From Streptomyces lunaelactis (GTDB lineage Bacteria; Actinomycetota; Actinomycetes; Streptomycetales; Streptomycetaceae), in contig NZ_CP026304.1 of assembly GCF_003054555.1 (NCBI RefSeq), positions 3,472,001 to 3,536,000 of the forward strand: a DNA stretch of 64,000 nucleotides, written 5' to 3'. Made by a program: the position numbers and the translations under genes. The notes below the pieces were generated by a model. That model had not been told where the DNA came from, made no database searches, and saw only the letters and a program-made list of their open reading frames with translations. Shown in pieces: positions 8,346-17,424 of this stretch. Every line of letters starts with the position of its first letter. Within the stretch, counting starts at the first letter, position 1.

Positions 8346-8882
8346 TTACTTCCCGAAGCCGAAGGACTCCGCACCTGCGACCTTGGTACGCAGCCGCTTG
8401 CCCTTCTCGGTGGCCTGGTCGTTCAGCTCCTGCTGGAACTCCCGCATACGGGCGAGGAGTTCACCGTCCTGCGTGGCCAGGATGCGGGCCGCGAGCAGAC
8501 CGGCGTTACGGGCGCCGGCCACCGAGACCGTGGCGACGGGCACGCCCGCCGGCATCTGCACGATGGACAGGAGGGAGTCCATGCCGTCGAGGTACTTCAG
8601 CGGCACGGGCACACCGATCACCGGCAGCGGGGTGACGGAGGCGAGCATGCCCGGGAGGTGGGCCGCTCCCCCGGCGCCCGCGATGATCACCTTGAGGCCG
8701 CGGGCATCGGCCTGCTCGCCGTACGCGATCATTTCGCGCGGCATCCGGTGCGCGGAGACGACATCGACCTCGTAGCGGATCTCGAACTCGTCCAGTGCCT
8801 GCGCGGCGGCCTCCATGACGGGCCAGTCGGAGTCCGAGCCCATGACGATGCCGACGAGGGGGCCGGCTGCGGGGGAGGTCAT
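8346..8882 (-). CDS. purE: N5-carboxyaminoimidazole ribonucleotide mutase
   Basis: 178 aa. Class I Pur[14 protein letters not shown] at the phosphate-binding N terminus, [11 protein letters not shown] with the catalytic His, and [14 protein letters not shown]. It converts N5-CAIR to CAIR in purine synthesis, using the product of PurK encoded just upstream; the two genes overlap by ATGA (8879-8882), so they are translationally coupled. Confidence 0.96.
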   Translation of the reverse strand: MTSPAAGPLVGIVMGSDSDWPVMEAAAQALDEFEIRYEVDVVSAHRMPREMIAYGEQADARGLKVIIAGAGGAAHLPGMLASVTPLPVIGVPVPLKYLDGMDSLLSIVQMPAGVPVATVSVAGARNAGLLAARILATQDGELLARMREFQQELNDQATEKGKRLRTKVAGAESFGFGK

Positions 8883-10018
8883 TCGGTGATCGTTCCTCTG
8901 AGGTAGCCGGCTGCGTGACGGGCGCGCTCCAGCACGTCGTCCAGGTCGTCGCCGTAGGTGTTGACGTGGCCGACCTTGCGTCCCGGCTTCACGTCCTTGC
9001 CGTACATGTGGATCTTGAGCTGAGGGTCGCGGGCCATGCAGTGCAGATACGCCTGGTACATGTCCGGGTAGTCGCCGCCGAGGACGTTCGCCATGACCGT
9101 CCAGGTGGCGCGCGGGCGCGGATCGCCGAGGGGGAGGTCGAGGACGGCCCGGACGTGGTTGGCGAACTGCGAGGTGATCGCGCCGTCCTGGGTCCAGTGG
9201 CCGGAGTTGTGCGGGCGCATCGCGAGCTCGTTGACGAGGATGCGGCCGTCGGTCGTCTCGAACAGCTCGACCGCGAGATGGCCGACGACGCCCAGCTCCT
9301 TCGCGATCCGCAGGGCGAGCTCCTGGGCCTGACCCGAGAGCGCCTCGGACAGATTCGGCGCGGGCGCGATCACCGTGTCGCAGACGCCGTCGACCTGCTG
9401 GGACTCGACGACGGGGTAGGCGACGGCCTGGCCGTGCGGGGAGCGGACGATGTTCGCGGCGAGCTCGCGGGTGAAGTCCACCTTCTCCTCGGCGAGGACG
9501 GGGACACCGGCCTTGAAGGGCGCCTCGGCGTCGTCCTGGGTACGCACGAACCAGACGCCCTTGCCGTCGTAGCCGCCGCGCACGGTCTTGAGGATGACCG
9601 GGAAGCCGTCGCCCTCTTCGGCGAAGGCCGTCACATCGGCGGGGTCCGCGACGATGCGGTGGCGCGGGCAGGGCGCGCCGAGCTCGTCGAGCTTGGCGCG
9701 CATCACGCCCTTGTCCTGGGCGTGCACCAGGGCGTCGGGCCCCGGACGGACGGGGATGCCGTCCGCCTCCAGGGCCCTGAGGTGCTCAATCGGGACATGC
9801 TCATGATCGAAAGTGATCACATCGCAGCCCCGCGCGAACTCACGCAGCGTGTCCAGATCGCGATAGTCGCCGATGACGACATCGCTGACCACCTGGGCCG
9901 CGGAGTCCTGCGGAGTGTCACTGAGGAGCTTGAATCTGATGCCGAGGGGGATGCCCGCCTCGTGGGTCATACGGGCGAGCTGACCGCCGCCGACCATGCC
10001 GACTACCGGGAACGTCAC
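8879..10018 (-). CDS. purK: 5-(carboxyamino)imidazole ribonucleotide synthase
   Basis: 379 aa ATP-grasp enzyme: [20 protein letters not shown] at the N terminus, [16 protein letters not shown] in the ATP-grasp region, and [20 protein letters not shown] with metal-binding Glu/Asn near the C terminus. It makes N5-CAIR from AIR, bicarbonate and ATP. The GTG at 10018 matches the family N terminus, but AGGAGG abuts it with no spacer, an unusual arrangement that may lower or alter initiation. Confidence 0.95.
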   Translation of the reverse strand: MTFPVVGMVGGGQLARMTHEAGIPLGIRFKLLSDTPQDSAAQVVSDVVIGDYRDLDTLREFARGCDVITFDHEHVPIEHLRALEADGIPVRPGPDALVHAQDKGVMRAKLDELGAPCPRHRIVADPADVTAFAEEGDGFPVILKTVRGGYDGKGVWFVRTQDDAEAPFKAGVPVLAEEKVDFTRELAANIVRSPHGQAVAYPVVESQQVDGVCDTVIAPAPNLSEALSGQAQELALRIAKELGVVGHLAVELFETTDGRILVNELAMRPHNSGHWTQDGAITSQFANHVRAVLDLPLGDPRPRATWTVMANVLGGDYPDMYQAYLHCMARDPQLKIHMYGKDVKPGRKVGHVNTYGDDLDDVLERARHAAGYLRGTITE

Positions 10019-10189
10019 CCTCCTAGGGTATCCGCCGCCCCGGGGCCGCCTGTCGCCTGCGGGCCCCGGCCGCCGTCGCCCTTGTCACAGCCTCGCCACA
10101 CCATTACGGACGTCCACAGGCAAGTGTGCGATTGGCTGGTTAGCATGACTGGGTTGACGAAGCCAAACTGATGGGGCTGGACTCTCACT

Positions 10190-10702
10190 ATGAGTGAACG
10201 AGGCGGAGTGCTGCGCGGGCAGCTGAAACAGCTCTTGCGTGAAGTCGCCAAGTTCGGCGCGGTGGGGGGCGCGGGCCTGCTCGTCAACCTTGTGGTGTTC
10301 AACCTGCTCCGGCACACCACCGAGATCCCGGTGGTGCGGGCGTCGATCCTGGCCACGGTGGTCGCGATCGCGTTCAACTATGTGGGCTTCCGGTACTTCA
10401 CCTACCGGGACCGCGACAAGAGCCGCCGGACCAAGGAGCTCACGCTCTTTCTGCTGTTCAGCGTGGTCGGCCTGGTGATCGAGAACGGCATTCTGTACGC
10501 GGCGACGTACGGCTTCGGCTGGGACAGCCAGCTGCAGAGCAACATCTTCAAGTTCCTCGGCATCGGTATCGCGACGCTGTTCCGCTTCTGGTCGTACCGC
10601 ACCTGGGTGTTCCGGGCGCTGCCCGCGCGCGAGGCCGTGCACGCGGCGGAGTCCTTCCTGGGGCAGCGACAGGCGGAGCCGGACAAGGTCCTGCGGAGCT
10701 GA
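10190..10702 (+). CDS. GtrA-family membrane protein
   Basis: 170 aa with four predicted membrane segments (approximately residues 20-40, 50-68, 84-104 and 118-136), matching the GtrA/DPMS-like flippase family: FGAVGGAGLLVNLVVFNLL and IAFNYVGFRYFTYRD are typical. These proteins help move prenyl-linked sugars across the membrane. Transcribed away from purK. A TAGCAT at 10141-10146 may be a -10 element. It is followed by a 13-bp tandem duplication (TTGTGCCCTTACC) at 10734-10758 before the convergent kinase gene. Confidence 0.88.
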   Translation: MSERGGVLRGQLKQLLREVAKFGAVGGAGLLVNLVVFNLLRHTTEIPVVRASILATVVAIAFNYVGFRYFTYRDRDKSRRTKELTLFLLFSVVGLVIENGILYAATYGFGWDSQLQSNIFKFLGIGIATLFRFWSYRTWVFRALPAREAVHAAESFLGQRQAEPDKVLRS

Positions 10703-10752
10703 CTCCGCCTGCCCTGAGCCCCACCTCCGCCTTGTGCCCTTACCTTGTGCCC

Positions 10753-12021
10753 TTACCTGACCGTCGGTCCGTGGTTGCCTTTGCGGCTGCGCTGTACACG
10801 GCTCAGGAAGAGCGCGAAGACCGGCGGATGCTGCTGGAGCAGCTCGAGCCGGCCGCCGTCCGCCTCCGCGAGGTCGCGGGCCACGGCCAGTCCGATGCCG
10901 GTGGAGTTGCGGCCACTGATGGTCCGCTCGAAGATCCGCGCGCCGAGGTCGGCCGGTACGCCGGGGCCCTCGTCGGTCACCTCGACGACCGCCTGATTGC
11001 CGGTGACCCGGGTGCGTACCGCGACGGTGCCGCCGCCGTGCATGAGCGAGTTCTCGATCAGTGCGGCGAGCACCTGGGCGACCGCGCCCGGGGTGCCGAC
11101 GGCGCCCATGCCGTGCCGTCCTGAGCAGACGATGGCCCGGCCGGCGCTGCGGTAGGCCGGCCGCCACTCCTCCAGCTGCTGCTTGACGATCTCGTCCAGA
11201 TCGAAGACGACGGCGGAACCGATACGCGGATCGCGCGAGTTGGTGAGCAGCCGCTCCACGACGTCGGTGAGCCGCTCCACCTGGGCGAGCGCGATGCTCG
11301 CCTCCTCCTTCACCGTCTCGGGGTCGTCGGTGACGGTGATCTCCTCCAGCCGCATGGAGAGCGCGGTCAGCGGCGTACGGAGCTGGTGCGAGGCGTCCGC
11401 GGCGAGCCGGCGCTCGGCGGTGAGCATCCTGGCGATGCGCTCGGCACTGGCGTCGAGGACGTCGGCGACGCGGTCGAGCTCGGGGACGCCGTAGCGCTTG
11501 TGACGGGGGCGGGGGTCGCCGGAGCCCAGGCGCTCGGCGGTCTCGGCGAGGTCGGTGAGGGGCGAGGCGAGGCGGTTGGCCTGGCGGACGGCGAGCAGGA
11601 CGGCGGCGATGACCGCGAGCAGCGCGCCCCCGCCGATGATCAGCAGGGTCCGGCCGACCTCGCGGGTGACGGAGGAGCGGGACTCCTCGACGGTGACCGT
11701 CTCGTCGCGCTCGCCGTACGCGACACCGCGGATGACGCTGCCGGTGGGGCGCTTGCCGATCTCGATGGAGGGGCGGCCGGGGATCTCGATGAGGGCGTAC
11801 CGCTTGGCGCCGCTCTGCTCGGAGAGGATGCCGGGGTTGACGGGCTCGCCGCCGATGAGCCGGCTGTCGACGATGCTGACGAGACGGACGGCCTCGGAGT
11901 CCACGCTCTCCTGGGCGCTGCTGCTGATGGTGCGGGTCTCGACGAGGACGAGGGAGACCCCGAAGACGGCGATGACGACGAGCACGACGGCGAGCGTGGA
12001 GTTGATGAGACGTCGACGCAA
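10753..12021 (-). CDS. Two-component sensor histidine kinase
   Basis: 422 aa. Start is TTG 12021 with GGAGG 6 nt upstream; the reading frame stays open upstream through the response-regulator region only by GC-driven chance. Two membrane segments (about residues 8-30 and 150-172) flank a ~115-aa extracellular sensor, then a HAMP region, H-box LAADASHQLRTPLTALSMRL with the phospho-accepting His, N-box ALIENSLMHGG, G1 VTDEGPGVP and G2 STGIGLAVARDLA. Signal unknown. Cognate regulator is encoded 299 nt upstream on the same strand. Confidence 0.9.
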   Translation of the reverse strand: MRRRLINSTLAVVLVVIAVFGVSLVLVETRTISSSAQESVDSEAVRLVSIVDSRLIGGEPVNPGILSEQSGAKRYALIEIPGRPSIEIGKRPTGSVIRGVAYGERDETVTVEESRSSVTREVGRTLLIIGGGALLAVIAAVLLAVRQANRLASPLTDLAETAERLGSGDPRPRHKRYGVPELDRVADVLDASAERIARMLTAERRLAADASHQLRTPLTALSMRLEEITVTDDPETVKEEASIALAQVERLTDVVERLLTNSRDPRIGSAVVFDLDEIVKQQLEEWRPAYRSAGRAIVCSGRHGMGAVGTPGAVAQVLAALIENSLMHGGGTVAVRTRVTGNQAVVEVTDEGPGVPADLGARIFERTISGRNSTGIGLAVARDLAEADGGRLELLQQHPPVFALFLSRVQRSRKGNHGPTVR

Positions 12022-12158
12022 TGTGCCCTCCGGGCGGGGTGCGGGGTGGGGGATGCCCGTACTAGAGCGTAAGCGGCGGGGTGTCCTGTGGGTCGCGGGT
12101 CGCCTCCGGCGGGGGTGCGGGCGCCGGGGTTGTTCCCCTACCCCGCCCCTTCCCGAAA

Positions 12159-12219
12159 CTGGGGGATGCCCCCAGACCCCCTGGCGGGGGAGGAGGTACG
12201 TGGGGGCTGACGCCCCCAC
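12159..12219 (-). repeat. Three consecutive hairpins between regulator and kinase
   Basis: The 299-nt interval between response regulator and kinase contains three adjacent stem-loops: CTGGGGG/CCCCCAG (12159-12175), CCCCC/GGGGG (12177-12190) and GTGGGGG/CCCCCAC (12200-12219). This could attenuate or process the shared transcript, or be a repeat insertion. The rest of 12022-12320 shows no ORF with a ribosome-binding site. Confidence 0.5.
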
Positions 12220-12320
12220 ACCCCCATGCGCCGGGCTTCGCGGCGCCGGCGACCCCATACCCCTACCTCGCGGCAGCTTCGCGCCGCGCCCCGCGCCGGT
12301 CTTGCCGCGACCCGTAGGGC

Positions 12321-12998
12321 CTAGCTCTTCTCGAAGCGGAAGCCCACTCCCCGTACCGTCGCGATGTACCGCGGGTTCGCCGCGTCGTCGCCCAGCTTCT
12401 TCCGCAGCCACGAGATGTGCATGTCCAGCGTCTTCGTCGACGACCACCACGTCGTGTCCCAGACCTCGCGCATCAGCTGGTCGCGCGTGACCACCCGGCC
12501 CGCGTCCCGGACCAGCACCCGCAGCAGGTCGAACTCCTTCGCCGTGAGCTGGAGCTCCTCCTCGCCCATCCACGCCCGGTGCGACTCGACGTCGATCCGT
12601 ACGCCGTGTGTCGCGGGCGCCGGCACCGGCTCGGTCGCGCCGCGCCGCAGCAGCGCCCGTACGCGGGCCAGCAGTTCGGCCAGACGGAACGGCTTGGTGA
12701 CGTAGTCGTCGGCCCCGGCGTCCAGGCCCACCACCGTGTCCACCTCGTCCGCGCGGGCGGTCAGCACCAGGATCGGCACGGTGTGGCCCTCCGCACGGAG
12801 CCGGCGGGCGACCTCCAGGCCGTCCATGCCGGGCAGCCCCAGGTCGAGCACGACGAGGTCGATGCCACCGGCCAGTCCGGCGTCGAGCGCGGTCGGGCCG
12901 TCCTCGCGCACCTCGACCTCGTAACCCTCCCGGCGCAGGGCGCGGGCCAGCGGCTCCGAGATGGAAGCGTCGTCCTCGGCGAGCAGTACACGGGTCAT
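12321..12998 (-). CDS. OmpR-family response regulator
   Basis: 225 aa from ATG 12998. The receiver domain (1-120) has the acidic pair AEDD, phosphoacceptor in VVLDLGLPGMDGLEV, Thr of LVLTARAD and Lys of YVTKPFRLAELL. The winged-helix output domain (about 130-225) includes LTAKEFDLLRVLVRDAGRVV and RYIATVRGVGFRFEKS. It is the partner of the kinase encoded just downstream. The unusually long intergenic distance to the kinase suggests separate regulation. Confidence 0.93.
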   Translation of the reverse strand: MTRVLLAEDDASISEPLARALRREGYEVEVREDGPTALDAGLAGGIDLVVLDLGLPGMDGLEVARRLRAEGHTVPILVLTARADEVDTVVGLDAGADDYVTKPFRLAELLARVRALLRRGATEPVPAPATHGVRIDVESHRAWMGEEELQLTAKEFDLLRVLVRDAGRVVTRDQLMREVWDTTWWSSTKTLDMHISWLRKKLGDDAANPRYIATVRGVGFRFEKS

Positions 12999-13204
12999 GT
13001 GGGTGATGGTAGTCCGCGTGACTCGCCGCTTGGGGCGAGATCGTCAAGGCCTGCGGGTCTGGGATGCGATCATGAGTACGACCTTCGATTCAGGGCACGC
13101 GGTTCCATGATCGCCTGTGATCCATCTCTCAAGTCCCCCCATATGCCACTGTGTCATGCCGTGTCGTGTCGTATGGTGTCGAGACGCCTGTAGCACTACA
13201 CGGG

Positions 13205-13240
13205 GACCTTTGGCTGCGACACGAGCCAAGGGTCTTCTTT
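13205..13240 (+). terminator. Leader hairpin with T-rich tail (attenuator candidate)
   Basis: GACCTTTGGCT (13205-13215) can pair with AGCCAAGGGTC (13224-13234), ten Watson-Crick pairs plus one G-T, with an 8-nt loop, followed by TTCTTT. It lies ~145 nt inside the leader of the peptide transporter gene, so it could terminate transcription before the gene. The remainder of the 384-nt interval 12999-13382 has GTGTC-rich simple repeats around 13152-13190 and no ORF I can support; no T-box or amino-acid leader peptide was seen. Confidence 0.45.
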
Positions 13241-13382
13241 CTGCGCGGGGTTGGCCTGCCAGCCTCGAAGACAGTGAATGACCTGTGGGCCGGGCCCCGA
13301 GCGCGACAGCCGGTGCCGGCCACCCCCCACCGGGCGCGTACCGCTCACGAGGCGCCGCGTCCCGAGCAAGCAAGGATCGACC

Positions 13383-14888
13383 ATGGCGTCCAGCCTGACG
13401 AAGGACACCGCCGGGACCCCTTCTGGCGAGAAGACCTTCTTCGGCCACCCCCGCGGTATGGCCACCCTCTTCATGACGGAGATGTGGGAGCGCTTCTCCT
13501 GGTACGGAATGCGCGGCATTCTCACGCTTTACTTGGTGGCTGCCGTACTCGACGGCCCGCTCGAGGGCCGCGAGGCACTCGCCGCTTCGGTCTACGGTGT
13601 CTACAACGCCGTCGTCTACATGGCCGCCATGCCCGGCGGCTGGGTCGCGGACCGCCTCTGGGGCGCGCGCAAGGCCGTGCTCGTCGGCGGCATCGTCATC
13701 GCGCTCGGCCACTTCACCCTCGCGATCCCGTCCGACATCGCCTTCTTCTGCGGTCTCGCGCTGATCGCGGTCGGCACCGGTCTGCTGAAGCCGAACATCT
13801 CGGCGATGGTCGGCGGCCTCTACGAGGGCCAGTCCAGCGCTCGTCGCGACGCCGGTTTCACCCTCTTCTACATGGCGATCAACATCGGCGGTATGGCCGC
13901 CCCGCTGGTCGTCGGCTACCTCGGCGAGAACGTCAACTGGCACCTCGGCTTCGCCGTTGCCGGTGTCGGTATGGCCCTTGCCGTCGTCCAGTACGTCCTG
14001 GGCGGCCGTCACCTCGGTGACATCGGCAAGGAGCCGGCCAAGCCGGCCACGCCGGAGGAGAAGCGCTCGGTCCTGCGCAAGGTCGCCCTGTGGGCCGGCA
14101 TCGCTGCCGCCGCGCTGGCCGTCGACCTCGTCGTGGGCACGTACGACATCGAGCACGTCGTGAACGTCCTGGCCATCCTCGGCATCGTCGTGCCGATCCT
14201 GTACTTCGTCGCGATCTTCCGGAACCCGGCGCTCACGAGCGAGGACCGGCCGAAGATCCAGGCGTACGTGTGGTTCTTCGTGACCGCCGTGCTGTTCTGG
14301 ATGATCTACGACCAGTCCGGCTCGCTGCTGACGATCTTCGCGGACAACAAGACGGACCGCATGATCGGCGGCTGGGAGTTCCCGGCCTCCTGGTACCAGT
14401 CGGTCAACCCGATGATGGTCATCATCCTGGCTCCGGTCTTCGCCGCCCTGTGGGTCAAGCTGGCCACGCGCAACCGCGAGCCCAGCACCCCGATGAAGTT
14501 CGCCCTGGCGATGCTCCTCATCGGTGGCTCCTTCGGCATCATGGGTCTGGCGGGCGCCGCGGCCGCGAACAGCGAGACCGGCAAGGTCACCGTCTTCTGG
14601 CTGCTGAGCGTCTACCTGGTGCAGACCCTCGGCGAGATGTGCCTGTCGCCGGTCGGCCTGTCGCTGTCGACCAAGCTGGCCCCGAAGCTCTTCGTCGGCC
14701 AGATCATGGGTCTGTGGTTCCTCGCCAGCGCGACGGGCAACGCCCTGAACGGCTGGACCACCAAGCTCAACGCGCCGCTGGGCGACGCCCTCTACTACAC
14801 GCTGTGGGCGATCGTCGCCGTGGCCGCGGGCTTGGCCTTCATGACGGCGGGCAAGAAGATCCGCACGCTCATGGGCAATGTGAAGTAA
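13383..14888 (+). CDS. POT/PTR2-family peptide transporter
   Basis: 501 aa from ATG 13383 (AAGGA 7 nt upstream); further upstream in-frame starts lack ribosome-binding sites. It is a proton-coupled oligopeptide transporter: the PTR2 signature region MTEMWERFSWYGMRGILTLY (ExxER family motif), GGWVADRLWGARKAVLVGG, and FTLFYMAINIGGMAAPLVVG are all visible, with 12-14 membrane segments. It imports di- and tripeptides. A candidate attenuator lies in the leader and a very strong terminator follows at 14915-14958. Confidence 0.93.
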   Translation: MASSLTKDTAGTPSGEKTFFGHPRGMATLFMTEMWERFSWYGMRGILTLYLVAAVLDGPLEGREALAASVYGVYNAVVYMAAMPGGWVADRLWGARKAVLVGGIVIALGHFTLAIPSDIAFFCGLALIAVGTGLLKPNISAMVGGLYEGQSSARRDAGFTLFYMAINIGGMAAPLVVGYLGENVNWHLGFAVAGVGMALAVVQYVLGGRHLGDIGKEPAKPATPEEKRSVLRKVALWAGIAAAALAVDLVVGTYDIEHVVNVLAILGIVVPILYFVAIFRNPALTSEDRPKIQAYVWFFVTAVLFWMIYDQSGSLLTIFADNKTDRMIGGWEFPASWYQSVNPMMVIILAPVFAALWVKLATRNREPSTPMKFALAMLLIGGSFGIMGLAGAAAANSETGKVTVFWLLSVYLVQTLGEMCLSPVGLSLSTKLAPKLFVGQIMGLWFLASATGNALNGWTTKLNAPLGDALYYTLWAIVAVAAGLAFMTAGKKIRTLMGNVK

Positions 14889-14914
14889 CTCCCCCGCGTC
14901 GGCAGGCGACGCAG

Positions 14915-14958
14915 GACAGAGGGTCGGTACGAAGAGCTCTTCGTACCGACCCTCTGTC
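14915..14958. terminator. Very long perfect palindromic terminator
   Basis: A 44-bp perfect palindrome: a 22-bp arm at 14915-14936 (starting GACAGAGGG, ending GAAGAG) pairs with 14937-14958. It separates two convergent transcription units and should terminate both. Confidence 0.9.
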
Positions 14959-14963
14959 GTACG

Positions 14964-16331
14964 TCAGCGCGTGCCGCGCAGGCGGCGCCACGGGGTGAAC
15001 GTGAACACCGCGCCACCCAGCAGGATCACCGTGCCTGCGACCAGCGCCAGGGCGCGCAGAGCGCCGTTGTCCTCGGCGCCGGTCTGGGCGAGGCCGCCGC
15101 TCGTGCTCGTACCGCCGCTGCCTCCGGCGGCACCGCCGCCGCTGCTGTCACCGCCCGAAGCCCCGCCCGGCTGGGCCGAGGTGTCGAGCTCGAGGGATGC
15201 CGTCGCCGTGCCCTTGACCGTGCACGGGATGCCGATCTTCTGGCCGCCCAGGGTGACGTCGATCGTCAGAGTGCCGGGGCTGAGCGTGGACTTGCCGCCG
15301 GCGCCCGGCTTGTACGTACCGGTCATGTCGGACAGGTCCACCGGCTTGCCCTGCTCCAGCGGTTCGGCGTTGGCGGGACCCGTGACGGGGACGGTGCCCT
15401 TGTCGGCGCCGCCGAGAAGGACCGCCATGGACGGCTTGAGGGCGCCCGCAGGGAGTGCGGCCGGGCTGTTCATGACGCCCTTGGCGGTCTTGACCACGAG
15501 GTCGTAACTGCCGCCGTTCTTCTTGGCGTTGATCGTCACCTTGGAGTTGATGCTCGCCGGTCCCGGCGACTTGCACTCGAAGGTGACGGTGACTTCCTTT
15601 CCGGGGAAGTCGGTCTGGCCGTCGCCGCCGCCGGTCGTTCCTCCGGAGGTCGTGCCGCCGGTGGTGGTGCCGCCAGTAGTGGTCCCGCCCGTGGTGGTGC
15701 CTCCGGACGTGGTCCCGCCGGACGTGGTGGTACCGCCGCTGGTGGTCCCGCCGCTCGTCGTCGTACCGCCCGTCGTGCCGCCTCCGCCCTCCGTCACCTT
15801 GATCGTCGCCGCGGCCTTGACCGTCTCCTTCGGCGTGCACTTGGTGTCCGTCGAGATCGGCTTGGAGACGTTGATGTTGTACGCGTCCGGCGTCAGCGTG
15901 ATCTCGCCCGCCGTGGTCAGCTTGATCCTGCCCTTCATGTCGGACAGCACCATCGGGCTGTTCTTGGGGATCGGCGGGTTCGTCCGCGGCCCGTCCATGG
16001 CGATGTTCGCGGTCTGCGCGCCGGCCGCCTTGAGCGTGCCGGTGGGCTTGACCGTGTCCTTCTCCAGGTCGAGGACGTCGGGGTTCTTCGAGGCCGCCTC
16101 GACGAACTTCCACACCACCTCGACCTCGTCACCGACCTTCGCCTCGGCGGGCGCGGTGATCTGCACCTTGGTGGTGCCCTGCACGGGTGGCAGGCCGGAG
16201 ATGGGCGGGGGTATGCACTCCGTCTTGTACGAGACCTCGGCTGCCTGGGCGGGGCTTGCGGCCAGCAGAATCCCCGCGCCGCCGAGCATCAGCGCGATGC
16301 CGGCCGCGCTCATCCTCCGTTGCGTGCTCAC
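14964..16331 (-). CDS. Secreted, sortase-anchored (LAQTG) surface protein
   Basis: 455 aa from GTG 16331, overlapping the upstream stop by GTGA. Signal peptide to about residue 31 (ILLAASPAQAA). Two related beta-rich domains of ~145 aa, each with a Cys near both ends and a shared block (first copy LSDMKGRIKLTTAGEITLTP, second DLSDMTGTYKPGAGGKSTLS), are joined by a ~55-residue Gly-Thr-Ser linker of GGTTT/GGTTS units. The C terminus has a cell-wall sorting signal: LAQTG, a hydrophobic segment and a basic tail (WRRLRGTR). LAxTG is the motif of class E sortases of Streptomyces. The second domain also matches the protein of 18379-19062. Function unknown. Confidence 0.85.
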   Translation of the reverse strand: MSTQRRMSAAGIALMLGGAGILLAASPAQAAEVSYKTECIPPPISGLPPVQGTTKVQITAPAEAKVGDEVEVVWKFVEAASKNPDVLDLEKDTVKPTGTLKAAGAQTANIAMDGPRTNPPIPKNSPMVLSDMKGRIKLTTAGEITLTPDAYNINVSKPISTDTKCTPKETVKAAATIKVTEGGGGTTGGTTTSGGTTSGGTTTSGGTTSGGTTTGGTTTGGTTTGGTTSGGTTGGGDGQTDFPGKEVTVTFECKSPGPASINSKVTINAKKNGGSYDLVVKTAKGVMNSPAALPAGALKPSMAVLLGGADKGTVPVTGPANAEPLEQGKPVDLSDMTGTYKPGAGGKSTLSPGTLTIDVTLGGQKIGIPCTVKGTATASLELDTSAQPGGASGGDSSGGGAAGGSGGTSTSGGLAQTGAEDNGALRALALVAGTVILLGGAVFTFTPWRRLRGTR

Positions 16332-17422
16332 GAATGTCCCTTCGTCGTGGACCGGTTCTCTGACGGTGCGGAGTCAGGTGTGAACCACGGCAGAGCCGCC
16401 GTGGTGGTCGTGGTGCCCCTCGGCACGGCGGACGGCTGGGCGCCGCGGCGGAGCCGGGGCAGCCGGGCCGTGCGATGGCGGCCGTTGCCCTGGGGCCGGA
16501 CGCGGTCGACGACCGCCATGCCGATACGGAAGACGGCGGCGGGTACGACGACGGCCAGCAGGAGCCAGAAGAGGGTGACGCCCCAGGGCCGTCCGACGCC
16601 CCACGGCTGCTCGACGAGCACCTTGGTGCCGTACTTCACGGACACCCGGTAGTCGCCGTGCGCGCCGGCGGAGAGCTGGACGGGCAGCTTGACCTGCATC
16701 TTCTGGCCGGGCGCGATGGTGCCGCGCCACTGCTGCTCCTCCCACTGCGGGGCGAAGACGCCGTGCGAGGTGCCGACGTGGAAGACGGGGTCCTTCACGG
16801 GCGCGGAGCCGAGGTTGCCGACGGTGAACTCGAGCCGGCGGGAGGGCGGGGCGCCGAAGAAGACGAGGATGCCGGAGTCCCCTTCGAGCCGGGTGGCGGC
16901 GAGCACGGCGAGCTTGCCGCCGGCGGCCGGCTGCGGGAGGGGGGCGGTGGGGTGTCCGGCGACGGTGAACGGGGCGTCCACGGCGGCGGCTTCTCCGGTG
17001 ACGGTGGCCACGTGCACGACGCAGGGGCAGGGCTTGGGAGGCTCGGCGACCGGCATCTTCTTGCTGAAGGAGCCTTTGGCGTCGGTGGTGACGGCGCGGC
17101 CGTCGGCGTTGGCGCAGGAGTTGGTGCCGCCGATCACGCCTCTGTCAGGTGCGGCCTGCCCGCAGATGAGCATCATGAGGAGGGTGTCGGGCCGCCATCC
17201 GGATCCGCTGACGGTGATGTCGCCGCCCTTGCCGGCCTGTGGCCGGGAGAGCTTGACCCCGGGTTTGGTGTCGGCGGCGGAGGCGGGGGGTGCGGCTGCC
17301 AGGAGGAGGAGCAGGAGAGCGAGGAGGGTGAGGGCCGTGTGGGTGCGGGCGGTGGAGTCTCGCCCACTCCGCGAAACGGCAGCTTCCCGTCGTGGCTGTT
17401 CAGGGGGCCTAGCACGGTGCAT
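16328..17422 (-). CDS. Secreted membrane-anchored protein, operon member
   Basis: 364 aa from ATG 17422, 7 nt after AGGAG; an ATG at 17428 overlaps the upstream stop as ATGA but is too close to the Shine-Dalgarno. A signal sequence (about residues 27-50) precedes a neocarzinostatin-like Ig-fold region (KGGDITVSGSGWRPDTLLMM, with paired Cys), then a second beta-domain resembling surface-protein partner domains (LEFTVGNLGSAPVKDPVFHV), a membrane segment (WLLLAVVVPAAVFRIG) and a basic cytoplasmic tail. Domain names are inferred from pattern, not a search. It is flanked by 4-nt overlaps on one or both sides, so stoichiometric production with its neighbours is likely. Confidence 0.8.
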   Translation of the reverse strand: MHRARPPEQPRREAAVSRSGRDSTARTHTALTLLALLLLLLAAAPPASAADTKPGVKLSRPQAGKGGDITVSGSGWRPDTLLMMLICGQAAPDRGVIGGTNSCANADGRAVTTDAKGSFSKKMPVAEPPKPCPCVVHVATVTGEAAAVDAPFTVAGHPTAPLPQPAAGGKLAVLAATRLEGDSGILVFFGAPPSRRLEFTVGNLGSAPVKDPVFHVGTSHGVFAPQWEEQQWRGTIAPGQKMQVKLPVQLSAGAHGDYRVSVKYGTKVLVEQPWGVGRPWGVTLFWLLLAVVVPAAVFRIGMAVVDRVRPQGNGRHRTARLPRLRRGAQPSAVPRGTTTTTAALPWFTPDSAPSENRSTTKGHS

Positions 17423-17424
17423 CG

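Noticed and set aside
10753..13047. A 764-codon minus-strand reading frame spanning kinase and response regulator
   Set aside because: Only the part from TTG 12021 onward is the kinase; the upstream half is an out-of-frame shadow of the response regulator gene with low-complexity Arg/Pro/Gly content and no motif.
13241..13382. Possible T-box or riboswitch in the peptide transporter leader
   Set aside because: No TGGNACC-type T-box sequence or known riboswitch core was recognised; only the attenuator-like hairpin is supported.
15620..15790. Short periodic G/T/C-rich repeats, briefly considered as a CRISPR-like array
   Set aside because: Encodes the Gly-Thr-Ser linker of the LAQTG protein in frame; unit lengths of 12-15 bp and no spacers of CRISPR size. 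No CRISPR array was found anywhere in the window.
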